NCBI RefSeq assembly: GCF_900103405.1
Contig: NZ_FNHX01000009.1
Coordinates: 92,059 to 156,058 of the forward strand
DNA length: 64,000 bases
Reading direction: 5' to 3'
Origin: Polaromonas sp. JS666
GTDB taxonomy: Bacteria > Pseudomonadota > Gammaproteobacteria > Burkholderiales > Burkholderiaceae_C
Position numbers and translations under genes: made by a program. Shown here piece after piece: positions 1 through 9,809 of the stretch (position 1 is the first letter of the stretch; every line of letters starts with the position of its first letter). Below the pieces are notes generated by a model. That model did not search any database. It worked only from the letters and a program-made list of their open reading frames with translations, and was not told the DNA's origin.

Positions 1-176
1 AGGCGTGCCAGCGCGGCGCGCGAGCTGACGGCCGAGGCGTCCACCCCCTTGAGGATGCCGGCAAAAGCCGGCGCATGGGACTGTGCGTGCGCGACCTGCT
101 GCGGCAGCGTGGCGAACTGGGCGGCTTCGCGCTCGGCATGCGGCCGGTGTTCCAGGGTGTCGAAGAAATTGCTCAT
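1..176 (-). CDS. AMP-forming ligase, phenylacetate-CoA ligase-like (partial, N-terminus only)
   Basis: Only the first 58 codons lie in the window; the gene runs off the left edge. The ATG is at 176 on the minus strand, ten bases after the livF stop, so it is the last visible gene of the leftward transporter operon. The visible part begins MSNFFDTLEHR and contains an ALARLP-type N-terminal segment typical of phenylacetate-CoA ligase family proteins, which activate aryl or acyl acids to CoA thioesters in the cytoplasm. The family call rests on this short N-terminus plus position: such ligases commonly sit beside LivFGHMK-type transporters in Burkholderiales. The AMP-binding motifs are outside the window, so the substrate cannot be judged. 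Confidence 0.6.
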   Translation of the reverse strand, partial: MSNFFDTLEHRPHAEREAAQFATLPQQVAHAQSHAPAFAGILKGVDASAVSSRAALAR

Positions 177-186
177 GTCCATACCC

Positions 187-999
187 TCAGGCCAGCCACC
201 GCTTGCGGCGCTTGTAGCTCTTGACGTCTTTAAAGCTCTTGCGTTCGCCGCCGCCCACGCCGAGGTAAAACTCCTTCACGTCCTCGTTGTTGGCCAGGTC
301 GGCGGCCGCGCCGTCCATCACCACGCGGCCGCTTTCCATGATGTAGCCGTAGTCGGCGTACTTGAGCGCCATATTGGTGTTCTGCTCGGCCAGCAAAAAG
401 GTGACCTTCTCTTTCTGGTTCAGGTCCTGCACGATGTTGAAGACCTCCTCGACGATTTGCGGCGCCAGCCCCATGGAGGGCTCGTCCAGCAGCACCATGG
501 AGGGGTTGGCCATCAGCGCGCGGCCGATGGCGCACATCTGCTGCTCGCCGCCTGACGTGTAGGCCGCCTGCGAGGTGCGCCGGGTTTTCAGGCGCGGGAA
601 GTAGTTGTAGACCTTCTCGAGGTTGGCCGCCACCTCGGCCTTGCCGGCGCGCGTGTAGGCGCCGGTCAGCAGGTTTTCTTCGATGGTCAGGTGGGCAAAG
701 CAGTGCCGCCCTTCCATGACCTGCACCACGCCGCGCTTGACCAGGTCGGCCGGCGAAAGGTTTTCGATGCGCTCGCCGCGCAGCTCGATGGAGCCCTTGG
801 TGACCTCGCCGCGCTCGCCCTTGAGCAGGTTAGAGATGGCGCGCAGCGTGGTGGTCTTGCCCGCGCCGTTGCCGCCCAGGATGGCCACGATGCGGCCCTG
901 CGGGACCTGCAGCGAGACGCCCTTGAGCACCAGGATCACGTGGTTGTAGATAACCTCGATGCCGTTGACGTTGAGAACGATGTCGGGTGAGTCACTCAT
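187..999 (-). CDS. livF: Branched-chain amino acid/organic acid ABC transporter ATP-binding protein LivF
   Basis: A 270-residue cytoplasmic ATPase of the LivF type. A Walker A motif (GGNGAGKTTT) lies near residue 42, an ABC signature (TSGGEQQM) near residue 149, and a Walker B (MVLLDEP) follows, then the switch-histidine region is replaced by LLAEQNTN as is usual in LivF. It would pair with LivG (4688-5470) and energise the LivH/LivM channel. It is preceded by a 118-base spacer full of stem-loops after livK and is followed after 10 bases by the ligase gene. The basic C-terminal tail (KSYKRRKRW) is common in Burkholderiales homologues. The substrate class (branched-chain amino acid versus aromatic or aliphatic acid) cannot be settled from sequence. 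Confidence 0.93.
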   Translation of the reverse strand: MSDSPDIVLNVNGIEVIYNHVILVLKGVSLQVPQGRIVAILGGNGAGKTTTLRAISNLLKGERGEVTKGSIELRGERIENLSPADLVKRGVVQVMEGRHCFAHLTIEENLLTGAYTRAGKAEVAANLEKVYNYFPRLKTRRTSQAAYTSGGEQQMCAIGRALMANPSMVLLDEPSMGLAPQIVEEVFNIVQDLNQKEKVTFLLAEQNTNMALKYADYGYIMESGRVVMDGAAADLANNEDVKEFYLGVGGGERKSFKDVKSYKRRKRWLA

Positions 1000-1023
1000 T
1001 GTTGTGTGTCCGTGTCGGTGAAG

Positions 1024-1102
1024 CCAATTGAAAAAGCCATGCCACCGGCCCTTTCAATTGGCGGCTCTAAGGAGCCGCCGCCCTCCCGCCGCGGCGGGAG
1101 GG
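1024..1102. repeat. Three stacked inverted repeats between livK and livF
   Basis: The spacer after the livK stop (1118) and before livF (999) carries three dyads: CCAATTGAAA at 1024-1033 with TTTCAATTGG at 1052-1061; GGCGGCTC at 1060-1067 with GAGCCGCC at 1072-1079; and a perfect 22-base palindrome at 1081-1102 (CCCTCCCGCCG and its complement). On the transcribed (minus) strand the GC-rich palindrome comes first after the livK stop. No run of T follows, so this looks more like an mRNA-stabilising or attenuating structure that favours expression of the binding protein over the ATPase. The base pairing is seen directly; the role is inferred. Confidence 0.7.
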
Positions 1103-1117
1103 GTGGTCAAGCCACTA

Positions 1118-2452
1118 TCAGGATTGGCAATCGGCGGGCGTGCGCGCCGTCAGTTTTTTCTCCGTCGCGTACTTGGCGGCCGTGGCCTTGACCAGGGGCT
1201 TGATCACCTGCTCGTCGGCCTGCAGCCAGTCGGAGGTGAACTTCCACTCCTTGCCGTCCCAGGTGTGAATGCGCGCCCAGGCCGAACCCATGTGGTCGGT
1301 GCAGGAGGTGCTGATGGGCCGCATCACGCCGGCAAAACCCAGAGCGTCCAGCTTGGCCTGGGTCAGGTTCAGGTTCTCCAGGCCCCAGCGGACCTGCTCA
1401 CCCGTCATGATTTTTCCCTTGCCGAAGCGGTCCTGCGCGGCGCGCAGGCCTTCCACGCCCAGCATGGCGCTCATGGCGCCGCGCATGTACAGCACCTGGC
1501 CGACTTCTTCCTTGGGGCCCGTGCCCTGGCCCTTGCCGTGCACCAGCGTCATGACGTCCTTGACCAGCTTGGAGTTGGGCTCTGCACCGTGCTGCATGGT
1601 CACGGCGTTGTAGCCCTTGGCGCCCTCGGCCACGTCCTTCACGTCAGGCTCGGCGCCGGCCCACCACACGCCGTACATCTTCTCGCGCGGGTAGCCGGTG
1701 GCTTGCGCTTCCTTGATGGCCGTGGTGTTCATGATGCCCCAGCCCCAGAGCGCCACATAGTCGGGGCGCGACTGGCGGATCTGCAGCCAGGTGGCTTTCT
1801 GCTCGACGCCGGGCGCGGTGACGGGCAGCAGCTGCAGCGTGAAGCCGTGCATGGCGGCGCGCTCCTGCATCAGCGGAATCGGTTCCTTGCCGAAGGGCGA
1901 GTCGTGGTAAACCAGCGCGACGCGTTTGCCCTTGAGCTTGTCGAAGCCGCCTTCCTTCTTGGCGATGGCCTGCAGGATGGCATCGGCGGCGACCCAGTAG
2001 GTGCCGGCGATCGGGAAGTTCCACTTGAAGATGGAGCCGTCCGCGCTTTCGCTGCGGCCGTAGCCCACGGTCACCACCGGGATCTTGTCGACCGGGGCTT
2101 TTTCGGTGATGGCGAAGGTGGCGCCGGTGGACAGCGGCTGCACCAGGGTGGCGCCGCCGTTCTTGCCCTTCAGGCGCTCATAACATTCCACGCTGCGCGC
2201 GGTGTCGTAGCCGGTTTCGCATTCCTCGAACGAGATCTTCACGCCGTTGATGCCGCCGCGCGCGTTGACCAGCTTGAGGTAGTCCACATAGCCGTTGGCC
2301 CAGGGCACGCCGTTGGGCGCGTAAGGCCCGGTGCGGTAGGACAGCACCGGGAAGAACTGTTCCTTGGCCTGGGCGAATGCGCTGGTCGTCACAAGGGACG
2401 AAGCGCCGGTGGCGAGGATTGCCACCGCCAACATCACATTACGAATCTTCAT
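1118..2452 (-). CDS. ABC transporter periplasmic substrate-binding protein (Liv/HAAT family)
   Basis: A 444-residue periplasmic binding protein (family 6 / LivJ-K-like). It starts with a clear Sec signal peptide (MKIRNVMLAVAILATG ... SAFAQA). The ATG at 2452 is chosen because AGGAGA lies seven bases upstream and the signal peptide begins there; an in-frame start 66 bases further upstream would hide the signal. The body has the two-lobed binding fold pattern (GISGIK-like NGVKISFEECETGYD, then KRVALVYHDSPFGKE). It would capture the ligand for LivHMGF. It is longer than E. coli LivJ (about 370), as in homologues linked to aromatic or hydroxy acid uptake. It is the second binding protein in the cluster, the first being at 7691-8875, which suggests one permease served by two receptors. 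Confidence 0.9.
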   Translation of the reverse strand: MKIRNVMLAVAILATGASSLVTTSAFAQAKEQFFPVLSYRTGPYAPNGVPWANGYVDYLKLVNARGGINGVKISFEECETGYDTARSVECYERLKGKNGGATLVQPLSTGATFAITEKAPVDKIPVVTVGYGRSESADGSIFKWNFPIAGTYWVAADAILQAIAKKEGGFDKLKGKRVALVYHDSPFGKEPIPLMQERAAMHGFTLQLLPVTAPGVEQKATWLQIRQSRPDYVALWGWGIMNTTAIKEAQATGYPREKMYGVWWAGAEPDVKDVAEGAKGYNAVTMQHGAEPNSKLVKDVMTLVHGKGQGTGPKEEVGQVLYMRGAMSAMLGVEGLRAAQDRFGKGKIMTGEQVRWGLENLNLTQAKLDALGFAGVMRPISTSCTDHMGSAWARIHTWDGKEWKFTSDWLQADEQVIKPLVKATAAKYATEKKLTARTPADCQS

Positions 2453-2577
2453 TGTTGTCTCCTGGAAAATTGATAAACACCGTGAAAAAAGGGGCACCTC
2501 AGTAAACGACCTAAGCATCCATTGCGCATTGGTGATTTCGAGTAATCCTTAACCCTATAAGCGCAGATGGGAAGACC

Positions 2578-3654
2578 TCAATGCGGGAACGGCCATAGCC
2601 GCAGCTTCTGCTTGCCCACGGCCCACAGCTTGGCCAAGCCATGCGGCTCCACAATCAGAAACCACACAATCAGCCCGCCGAAAATCATCAGTTCCGCGTG
2701 CGAGACACCCGCGGTGGAGATCGAGATGCCCAGCCAGCCGGCCAGCACCGGCAGCAGCTGGCTCAGCACGATGGGCAGCACCACGATAAAGGCGGCGCCG
2801 AAGAAGCTGCCCATGATGGCGCCCATGCCGCCGATGATCACCATGAAGAGCAGGCGGAAGGAGTAGTCCACCGAAAAGGCGGCAGGCTCCCAGGCGCCGA
2901 GGTAGATAAAGGCCCAGAGGCCGCCGGCGATGCCGATGATGAAGGAGCTGACCGCGAAGGCGCTGAGCTTGGCGTACATGGGGCGTATGCCGATCACCGC
3001 GGCGGCCACGTCCATGTCGCGAATCGCCATCCACTCGCGGCCTATGGCGCTGCGCACCAGGTTTTTGGCCAGCAGGGTGATCACCACCACGATGACCAGG
3101 CAGAACAGGTATTTGCTCACGGCGCTTTCAATCGGCAGGCCGAAGACCTGCAGGTTGGACACCGACACCGAGCCCGAGGGCGTGTCCATGGTGAACCACT
3201 TGATGCGCAGGAACATCCAGTCGCTGAAGAACTGCGCGGCCAGCGTGGTCACCGCCAGGTACAGGCCCTTGACGCGCAGGCTGGGCAGCCCGAACAGGAT
3301 GCCGAACAGCATGGCGCACAGGCCGCCCAGAATGAGCGCCGGGATCAGCGGCATGCCGGGGATGCGCACAAAGAAGTTGTAGGCGCCGTAAGCGCCCACC
3401 GCCATAAAGGCACCCGAGCCCAGCGAGATCTGCCCGCAGTAGCCGACCAGGATGTTGACCCCCACGGCCGCCAGCGAAAAGACCAGGAAGGGAATCAGGA
3501 TGGCGCGGAACAAATAGTCGCTGGCCAGCAGCGGCACGGCAATAAAGGCAAAGGCCAGCAGCAGGCCTATGGCGATGCGGTCCTGCAGGATGGGGAAGAT
3601 CTGCTGGTCGGACCGGTAGCTGGTTTTGAACTGGCCGTTTTCTCTGTAGAACAT
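2578..3654 (-). CDS. livM: Branched-chain amino acid ABC transporter permease LivM
   Basis: A 358-residue inner-membrane permease. Multiple hydrophobic segments are visible from about residue 28 onward (IGLLLAFAFIAVPLLA, then GVNILVGYCGQISLGSGAFM, the hallmark GQxSLGxxAFM segment of LivM). The EAA-like cytoplasmic loop is represented by GREWMAIRDMDVAA. It forms the translocation pore with LivH, whose gene ends 25 bases upstream. An N-terminal soluble stretch of about 25 residues (MFYRENGQFKTSYRSDQQ) precedes the first membrane helix, typical of this transporter subgroup. The gene is in the middle of the leftward operon and is followed by a 125-base gap before the livK-like binding-protein gene. 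Confidence 0.93.
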   Translation of the reverse strand: MFYRENGQFKTSYRSDQQIFPILQDRIAIGLLLAFAFIAVPLLASDYLFRAILIPFLVFSLAAVGVNILVGYCGQISLGSGAFMAVGAYGAYNFFVRIPGMPLIPALILGGLCAMLFGILFGLPSLRVKGLYLAVTTLAAQFFSDWMFLRIKWFTMDTPSGSVSVSNLQVFGLPIESAVSKYLFCLVIVVVITLLAKNLVRSAIGREWMAIRDMDVAAAVIGIRPMYAKLSAFAVSSFIIGIAGGLWAFIYLGAWEPAAFSVDYSFRLLFMVIIGGMGAIMGSFFGAAFIVVLPIVLSQLLPVLAGWLGISISTAGVSHAELMIFGGLIVWFLIVEPHGLAKLWAVGKQKLRLWPFPH

Positions 3655-3679
3655 GGTTTTTCTTTAGGTAAAAAGCGGC

Positions 3680-4609
3680 TCAGACGCGGTCAATGATCTT
3701 CTCGCCAAATAAACCTTGGGGGCGGACCAACAAGACACATAGCGCCAGCACATAGGCAAACCAGATCTCGATACCGCCGCCCACATAAGGCCCGATAAAC
3801 ACTTCGGCGAGTTTTTCGCCCACGCCCAGGATCAGGCCGCCCACAATCGCGCCGGGCACCGAGGTCAGGCCGCCCAGGATCACCAGCGGCAGCGCCTTGA
3901 GCGCCAGCACCGAGAGCGAAAACTGCACGCCCAGCTTGCTGCCCCAGATCACGCCGGACACCAGGGCCACAAAACCCGCGACGCTCCAGACGATGACCCA
4001 GATGCGGTTCAGCGGTATGCCTATGGACTGCGCGGCCTGGTGGTCGTCGGCCACGGCGCGCAGCGCGCGGCCGGTGCCGGTGTACTGGAAGAAGGCGGCC
4101 AGCGCCGCCACCAGGGCGGTGGCGATCAGCGCGGCGACCAGGTCTTCCTGGTTCACCAGCAGGCCGCCCTGGAACACGCTTTCGAGCAGGAAGATGGGAT
4201 CCTTGGGCATGCCCACGTCGATCTTGTAGATGCTGGAGCCGAAGATGGTCTGGCCGAAGCCGTCCAGGAAATAGGAGATGCCCAGGGTCGCCATCAGCAG
4301 CGCGACGCCTTCCTGGTTCACGAGTTTGCCGAGCACCAGTTTTTCGATCAGCCAGGCGATCACCACCATGATGGCCAGCGCGGCCGCGAAGGCCAGGGCG
4401 TTGTTGATGAACTTGCTGTCCAGGCCGGTCCACTGCGGGATCCATTCGGAAAAGCGCGCCATGGCCAGCGCCGCGAACAGCACCATCGCGCCCTGCGCGA
4501 AGTTGAAGACGCCCGAGGCCTTGTAGATCAGCACAAAGCCCAGCGCGACCAGCGAGTACAGCATGCCCGACATCAGGCCGCCAATAATGGTCTCAAGAAA
4601 TGAACCCAT
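3680..4609 (-). CDS. livH: Branched-chain amino acid ABC transporter permease LivH
   Basis: A 309-residue inner-membrane permease with about eight hydrophobic helices. The first helix region (ETIIGGLMSGMLYSLVALGF) followed by VLIYKASGVFNFAQGAM is the diagnostic LivH start. The cytoplasmic coupling loop is RALRAVADDHQAAQSIGI. The start is ATG 4609; a GTG one codon upstream (4612) is also in frame. It lies between livG and livM in a tight leftward run (78 bases after livG's coding end and 25 before livM), supporting one transcript and one transporter. Confidence 0.93.
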   Translation of the reverse strand: MGSFLETIIGGLMSGMLYSLVALGFVLIYKASGVFNFAQGAMVLFAALAMARFSEWIPQWTGLDSKFINNALAFAAALAIMVVIAWLIEKLVLGKLVNQEGVALLMATLGISYFLDGFGQTIFGSSIYKIDVGMPKDPIFLLESVFQGGLLVNQEDLVAALIATALVAALAAFFQYTGTGRALRAVADDHQAAQSIGIPLNRIWVIVWSVAGFVALVSGVIWGSKLGVQFSLSVLALKALPLVILGGLTSVPGAIVGGLILGVGEKLAEVFIGPYVGGGIEIWFAYVLALCVLLVRPQGLFGEKIIDRV

Positions 4610-4687
4610 CACTGGCCCCCCTCGCGGGATGCGGACATCGTGGGTTGTGGGGCGTGCTGTGATTTCATTGGGGTGTTCTTATCCATG

Positions 4688-5470
4688 TCAGTGGCTGGTT
4701 CCGAGGTAGGCCCGGATCACGTCTTCGTTGTTGCGGACTTCGTCGGGCGTGCCGTCGCCGATTTTTTTGCCGTAGTCGAGCACCACCACGCGGTCGGAGA
4801 TGTCCATGACCACGCCCATGTCGTGCTCGATCAGGACCACGGTGGTGCCGAATTCGTCATTCACGTCGAGCACAAAGCGGCACATGTCCTGTTTTTCCTC
4901 GACGTTCATGCCGGCCATGGGTTCGTCGAGCAGCAGCACCTGCGGCTCCATGGCCAGGGCGCGGCCCAGGTCCACGCGTTTTTGCAGGCCGTAGGGCAGC
5001 TGGCCGACGGGCGTCTTGCGGTAGGCCTGGATTTCCAGGAAGTCGATGATTTTTTCGACCGCCTCGCGGTGCATGATTTCTTCTTTTTCGGCCGGGCCTA
5101 TGCGCAGCGCCTGCAGCAACAGGTTGCTCTTGATCTTGAGGTTGCGGCCCGACATGATGTTGTCGAGCACGCTCATGCCCTTGAACAGCGCCAGGTTCTG
5201 GAAGGTGCGCGCCACGCCCATCACGGCCACCTGGTGGCTGTTCATGTGCTTGAAGGTCTGGCCGCGAAAGGTGATGGAGCCCTGCTGCGGCGCATAGACG
5301 CCGTTGATGCAGTTGAGCATGGAGCTTTTGCCCGCGCCGTTGGGGCCGATGATGGCGCGTATTTCATGCTCCTTCACATTGAAGGAGATGTCCGACAGCG
5401 CCTTCACGCCGCCGAAGCTCAGGGAGATGTTTTTGACGTCGAGAATGACGTCGCCGATTTTTTTGCTCAT
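4688..5470 (-). CDS. livG: Branched-chain amino acid ABC transporter ATP-binding protein LivG
   Basis: A 260-residue ABC ATPase. Walker A is GPNGAGKSS near residue 43, the signature is represented by LPYGLQKRVDLGRAL, Walker B by VLLLDEPMAGM, and the D-loop/H-loop by LIEHDMGVV. The longer insert between Walker A and signature fits LivG rather than LivF. The start at 5470 (MSKKIGDVIL) is preferred over an in-frame start 156 bases upstream because the added residues are low-complexity and encoded by a GC-rich hairpin repeat. It should heterodimerise with LivF. Confidence 0.92.
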   Translation of the reverse strand: MSKKIGDVILDVKNISLSFGGVKALSDISFNVKEHEIRAIIGPNGAGKSSMLNCINGVYAPQQGSITFRGQTFKHMNSHQVAVMGVARTFQNLALFKGMSVLDNIMSGRNLKIKSNLLLQALRIGPAEKEEIMHREAVEKIIDFLEIQAYRKTPVGQLPYGLQKRVDLGRALAMEPQVLLLDEPMAGMNVEEKQDMCRFVLDVNDEFGTTVVLIEHDMGVVMDISDRVVVLDYGKKIGDGTPDEVRNNEDVIRAYLGTSH

Positions 5471-5511
5471 GGGATGTGGACCCCCACGCTTGTCACTGCG
5501 TGTACTGCGCT

Positions 5512-5561
5512 GCCCCCCGAGGGGGCCGCCCGCCTGCGGCCCGGCAAAGCCGGTTCCGCGG
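5512..5561. repeat. GC-rich stacked-hairpin intergenic repeat
   Basis: Three consecutive inverted repeats fill the gap between the acyl-CoA synthetase gene and livG: GCCCCC (5512-5517) with GGGGGC (5521-5526); GGCCGC (5524-5529) with GCGGCC (5536-5541); CCGGC (5541-5545) with GCCGG (5549-5553), then the palindrome CCGCGG. The core GCTGCCCCCCGAGGGGGC is a string I recognise as recurrent in intergenic DNA of Comamonadaceae. It may act as a weak terminator or mRNA-end protector inside the operon; that role is inferred. Confidence 0.6.
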
Positions 5562-5600
5562 CTCGAGCTGGTATTTGGGGAATTTGCTGCCACTTGTTGT

Positions 5601-7547
<1,947 letters not shown>

Positions 7548-7633
7548 TCGCTTCTTGTCTCCGTTGTGCGCGGTTTTTCAGGAAAACCGCTGGTATGGGC
7601 GAATAGTAGGACCGGCTTTGACGCTATGGTGTC

Positions 7634-7647
7634 ATTGCGACGACAAT
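7634..7647. promoter_or_regulatory. Candidate regulator dyad upstream of the acyl-CoA synthetase gene
   Basis: ATTG-CGACGA-CAAT is a partial dyad 87 bases upstream of the synthetase start. A sequence sharing ten contiguous bases (CGACGACAAT) occurs at 8972-8985, between the Tat-signal binding protein and the Crp/Fnr gene. Shared occurrence and dyad arms make it a candidate site for the linked Crp/Fnr regulator. This is inference from two copies. Confidence 0.35.
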
Positions 7648-7690
7648 TTCCGGGTAAGTCCTACTGGGGTGTCCCCGGGGTCCGGCCGGT

Positions 7691-8875
7691 TTATCGGATA
7701 AAGCGCCCGTCGCGCGAAACCATGGTCAGTTCCACGAAGCGCGAGGCGTTGCGGGCCGAATCGCTGAAGCTCACTTCAAAGCCGCCCAGGTCGTAGCGCT
7801 TCAAATTCCAGGTGCTGTCGATGAAGGCGGCGCGCGTCGGGTTTTTGCCGGCGCGGCGCAGCGCCTCGGCGAACACGCGCGCATTGATATAGCCTTCCAG
7901 CGCCAGGTGCGAAGGCTCCAGCGCCACGCCGGCGGCCTTCCAGGCCTGCTGGAATTCACGCACCATGGGCACCACGGTGTTGCCCGGCAGCGGCACCACC
8001 TGCGAGACCGCGATGCCGGTGGCGTCCTCGCCCATGGCCTTGAGCGTGGCGGCCGCGCCCATGATGGACAGCGCATACAGCGACAGCCCCTTGCGCTGCG
8101 CGCGTATGGCTTTCACGAAATCGATGGTCGGCTTGCCGGCCAGGCCCACCAGCACGGCTTCGGGGTTGGAGGCCGCGATTTTTTCGGCCGCCGGGCCGGC
8201 GTCCGAGGCGTTGTTTTCCACGGTGACCGTCACGGTCGCCTCCAGCTTGTGTTTGGCCATGGAGCGCTGGGTGGCGTCGAAGACTTCCTTGCCGAAGGAG
8301 TTGTTCTGGTAGACGATGGCGATGCGCCGTATGCCTATGGTCGCCAGGTGCTGCACCAGCTGCTCGGCCTCGTCGGCGTAGCTGGCGCGTATGTTGAAGA
8401 CATTGCGCGCGTTGGCCGGCCGCGCCGACAGCGCGCCCGAAAACGGCGCGAAAAACGGCATGCCCGAGTCGATCACCTGCGGCAGCATGGCCTCGATCAT
8501 GGGCGTGCCCATGCAGTTGAAGAGCGCGAATGTGCTTTTGTCGTCGATAAAGCCCTTGACGTTGCCCAGCGCGCGCTTGACGTCGTAGCCGTCGTCGGCC
8601 GCCGTGAGCTCTATGGGCCGGCCGTTCACGCCGCCCCTGGCGTTGATGCCGGCAAAGCAGGCCTTGGCGCCCTGGTGCATGGCCTGGCCCAGCTCGCCCA
8701 GCGGCCCGCTCAGCGCGATGGATTGCGCGATGCGGACCGGGCCGTTGTCCTGGGCGCGCGCGGGACCGTAGAGGGCGGCTGGCACAGCCGCGAGTGCGCC
8801 CAGCATGCGGCGGCGTGTCAGGTGATCAGCGGGCGGCGGTAAACCGGCTTTTGAGGCGGTGAAAAAGCTTGTCAT
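7691..8875 (-). CDS. ABC transporter substrate-binding protein with Tat-type signal
   Basis: A 394-residue periplasmic binding protein of the LivK/family 6 type. The start at 8875 is chosen for its AGGAGA ribosome site; an in-frame extension upstream lacks protein-like character. The N-terminus carries TRRRMLGALAAVPAALYG followed by ARAQ, that is, a twin-arginine plus hydrophobic core, suggesting Tat or Sec/Tat export. The mature part starts with GPVRIAQSIALSGPLGELG, the usual first beta strand of these receptors, and later VNGRPIELTAADDGYD and IAIVYQNNSFGKEV. It is the first gene of the leftward operon and divergent from a Crp/Fnr gene. It probably offers an alternative ligand to the same permease as the receptor at 1118-2452. 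Confidence 0.88.
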   Translation of the reverse strand: MTSFFTASKAGLPPPADHLTRRRMLGALAAVPAALYGPARAQDNGPVRIAQSIALSGPLGELGQAMHQGAKACFAGINARGGVNGRPIELTAADDGYDVKRALGNVKGFIDDKSTFALFNCMGTPMIEAMLPQVIDSGMPFFAPFSGALSARPANARNVFNIRASYADEAEQLVQHLATIGIRRIAIVYQNNSFGKEVFDATQRSMAKHKLEATVTVTVENNASDAGPAAEKIAASNPEAVLVGLAGKPTIDFVKAIRAQRKGLSLYALSIMGAAATLKAMGEDATGIAVSQVVPLPGNTVVPMVREFQQAWKAAGVALEPSHLALEGYINARVFAEALRRAGKNPTRAAFIDSTWNLKRYDLGGFEVSFSDSARNASRFVELTMVSRDGRFIR

Positions 8876-8971
8876 GGCGGGTGTCTCCTGGTCGTGATGG
8901 GATTGCGGTGGGCTCTTGACGGCCTGTCTACGCGAGGCCGATGCTATGCTTTGGAGGCGCGGCCAACTGTC

Positions 8972-8985
8972 TGCCCGACGACAAT
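8972..8985. promoter_or_regulatory. Candidate regulator site in the divergent promoter region
   Basis: TGCCCGACGACAAT lies 69 bases before the Crp/Fnr start and about 97 bases before the binding-protein start on the other strand. It shares CGACGACAAT with 7634-7647. The dyad is less complete here (TTG arm replaced by CTG), so it is a weaker candidate for autoregulation by the Crp/Fnr protein. Confidence 0.3.
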
Positions 8986-9053
8986 CCAAGGGTTGCGCCC
9001 GCCCGGGCTTTCCCTGATCTACCCACCTTCTTTCTTGCTTGAACATTGCGAGC

Positions 9054-9806
9054 ATGGCCACTGAGTCACCCCTTCACCTGCGCCGCAGGGCGCCCACGCC
9101 GGACGAGCTGCGCGGCATTCCCTGGCTGCCCCTGCTGCTGCCGGATGAGCGCGCACGCGCGGTCGCGGTGCTGCAGGTTGGTGACGCCGCGCCGGGCGAC
9201 TATGTCTGCCGTGTCGGCAGGCCGGTGACTTATTGGTTTGGCGTGGTGGAAGGCCTGCTCAAGATGAGCAGCGACAACGCCCAGGGCATGACCATGACAT
9301 TTGCCGGCCTGCCGCCCGGCGGCTGGTTCGGCGAGGGCACGGCGCTCAAGCGCGAGCCCTACCGCTACAACATCCAGGCGCTGCGCAAAAGTGTGGTGGC
9401 CGGTTTGCCGATAGACACCTTCCACTGGCTGCTGGACCATTCCATAGGCTTTAACCGCTTTGTGATGAACCAGCTCAACGAGCGCCTGGGCCAGTTCATC
9501 GCCGCGCGCGAGATAGACCGCATGAACAACCCCGACATCCGCGTGGCGCGCAGCCTGGCCGCGCTGTTCAACCCCGTCCTGTATCCGGGTGTGGGCCAGA
9601 TGCTGCGCATCACGCAGCAGGAGATGGCCTACCTGGTGGGCCTGTCGCGCCAGCGCGTGAACGAGGCGCTCAGCGCCTTGCAGGACCAGGGTTTTATCCG
9701 CATCGAATACGGCGGCCTGCGCGTGCTGGACCTGGAGGCGCTGCGCTCCAGCGTGTTCGCGGCCAAAGACGAGGGCCTGGCCGCGCGCACCAACCCTGGC
9801 CGTTAA
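9054..9806 (+). CDS. Crp/Fnr family transcriptional regulator
   Basis: A 250-residue DNA-binding regulator. An N-terminal cyclic-nucleotide-like beta-barrel is seen (VGDAAPGDYVCRVGRPVTYW, then GGWFGEGTALKREPY, a PGGWFGE turn typical of Crp-like barrels), a long dimer helix follows, and a winged helix-turn-helix of the Crp type is at the C-terminus (ITQQEMAYLVGLSRQRVNEAL). No cysteine cluster for an iron-sulfur centre is visible, so it is not a classical oxygen-sensing Fnr. ATG 9054 is used; an upstream TTG is also in frame. It is divergent from the binding-protein gene and is the likely local regulator of the transporter/ligase operon, perhaps through the CGACGACAAT sites. Confidence 0.87.
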   Translation: MATESPLHLRRRAPTPDELRGIPWLPLLLPDERARAVAVLQVGDAAPGDYVCRVGRPVTYWFGVVEGLLKMSSDNAQGMTMTFAGLPPGGWFGEGTALKREPYRYNIQALRKSVVAGLPIDTFHWLLDHSIGFNRFVMNQLNERLGQFIAAREIDRMNNPDIRVARSLAALFNPVLYPGVGQMLRITQQEMAYLVGLSRQRVNEALSALQDQGFIRIEYGGLRVLDLEALRSSVFAAKDEGLAARTNPGR

Positions 9807-9809
9807 GCC

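Noticed and set aside
1028..2473. 481-codon open frame on the plus strand over livK
   Set aside because: Composition is rich in His, Gly, Arg and Val as expected for an antisense shadow of a GC-rich gene; the minus-strand gene has a signal peptide and clear family motifs.
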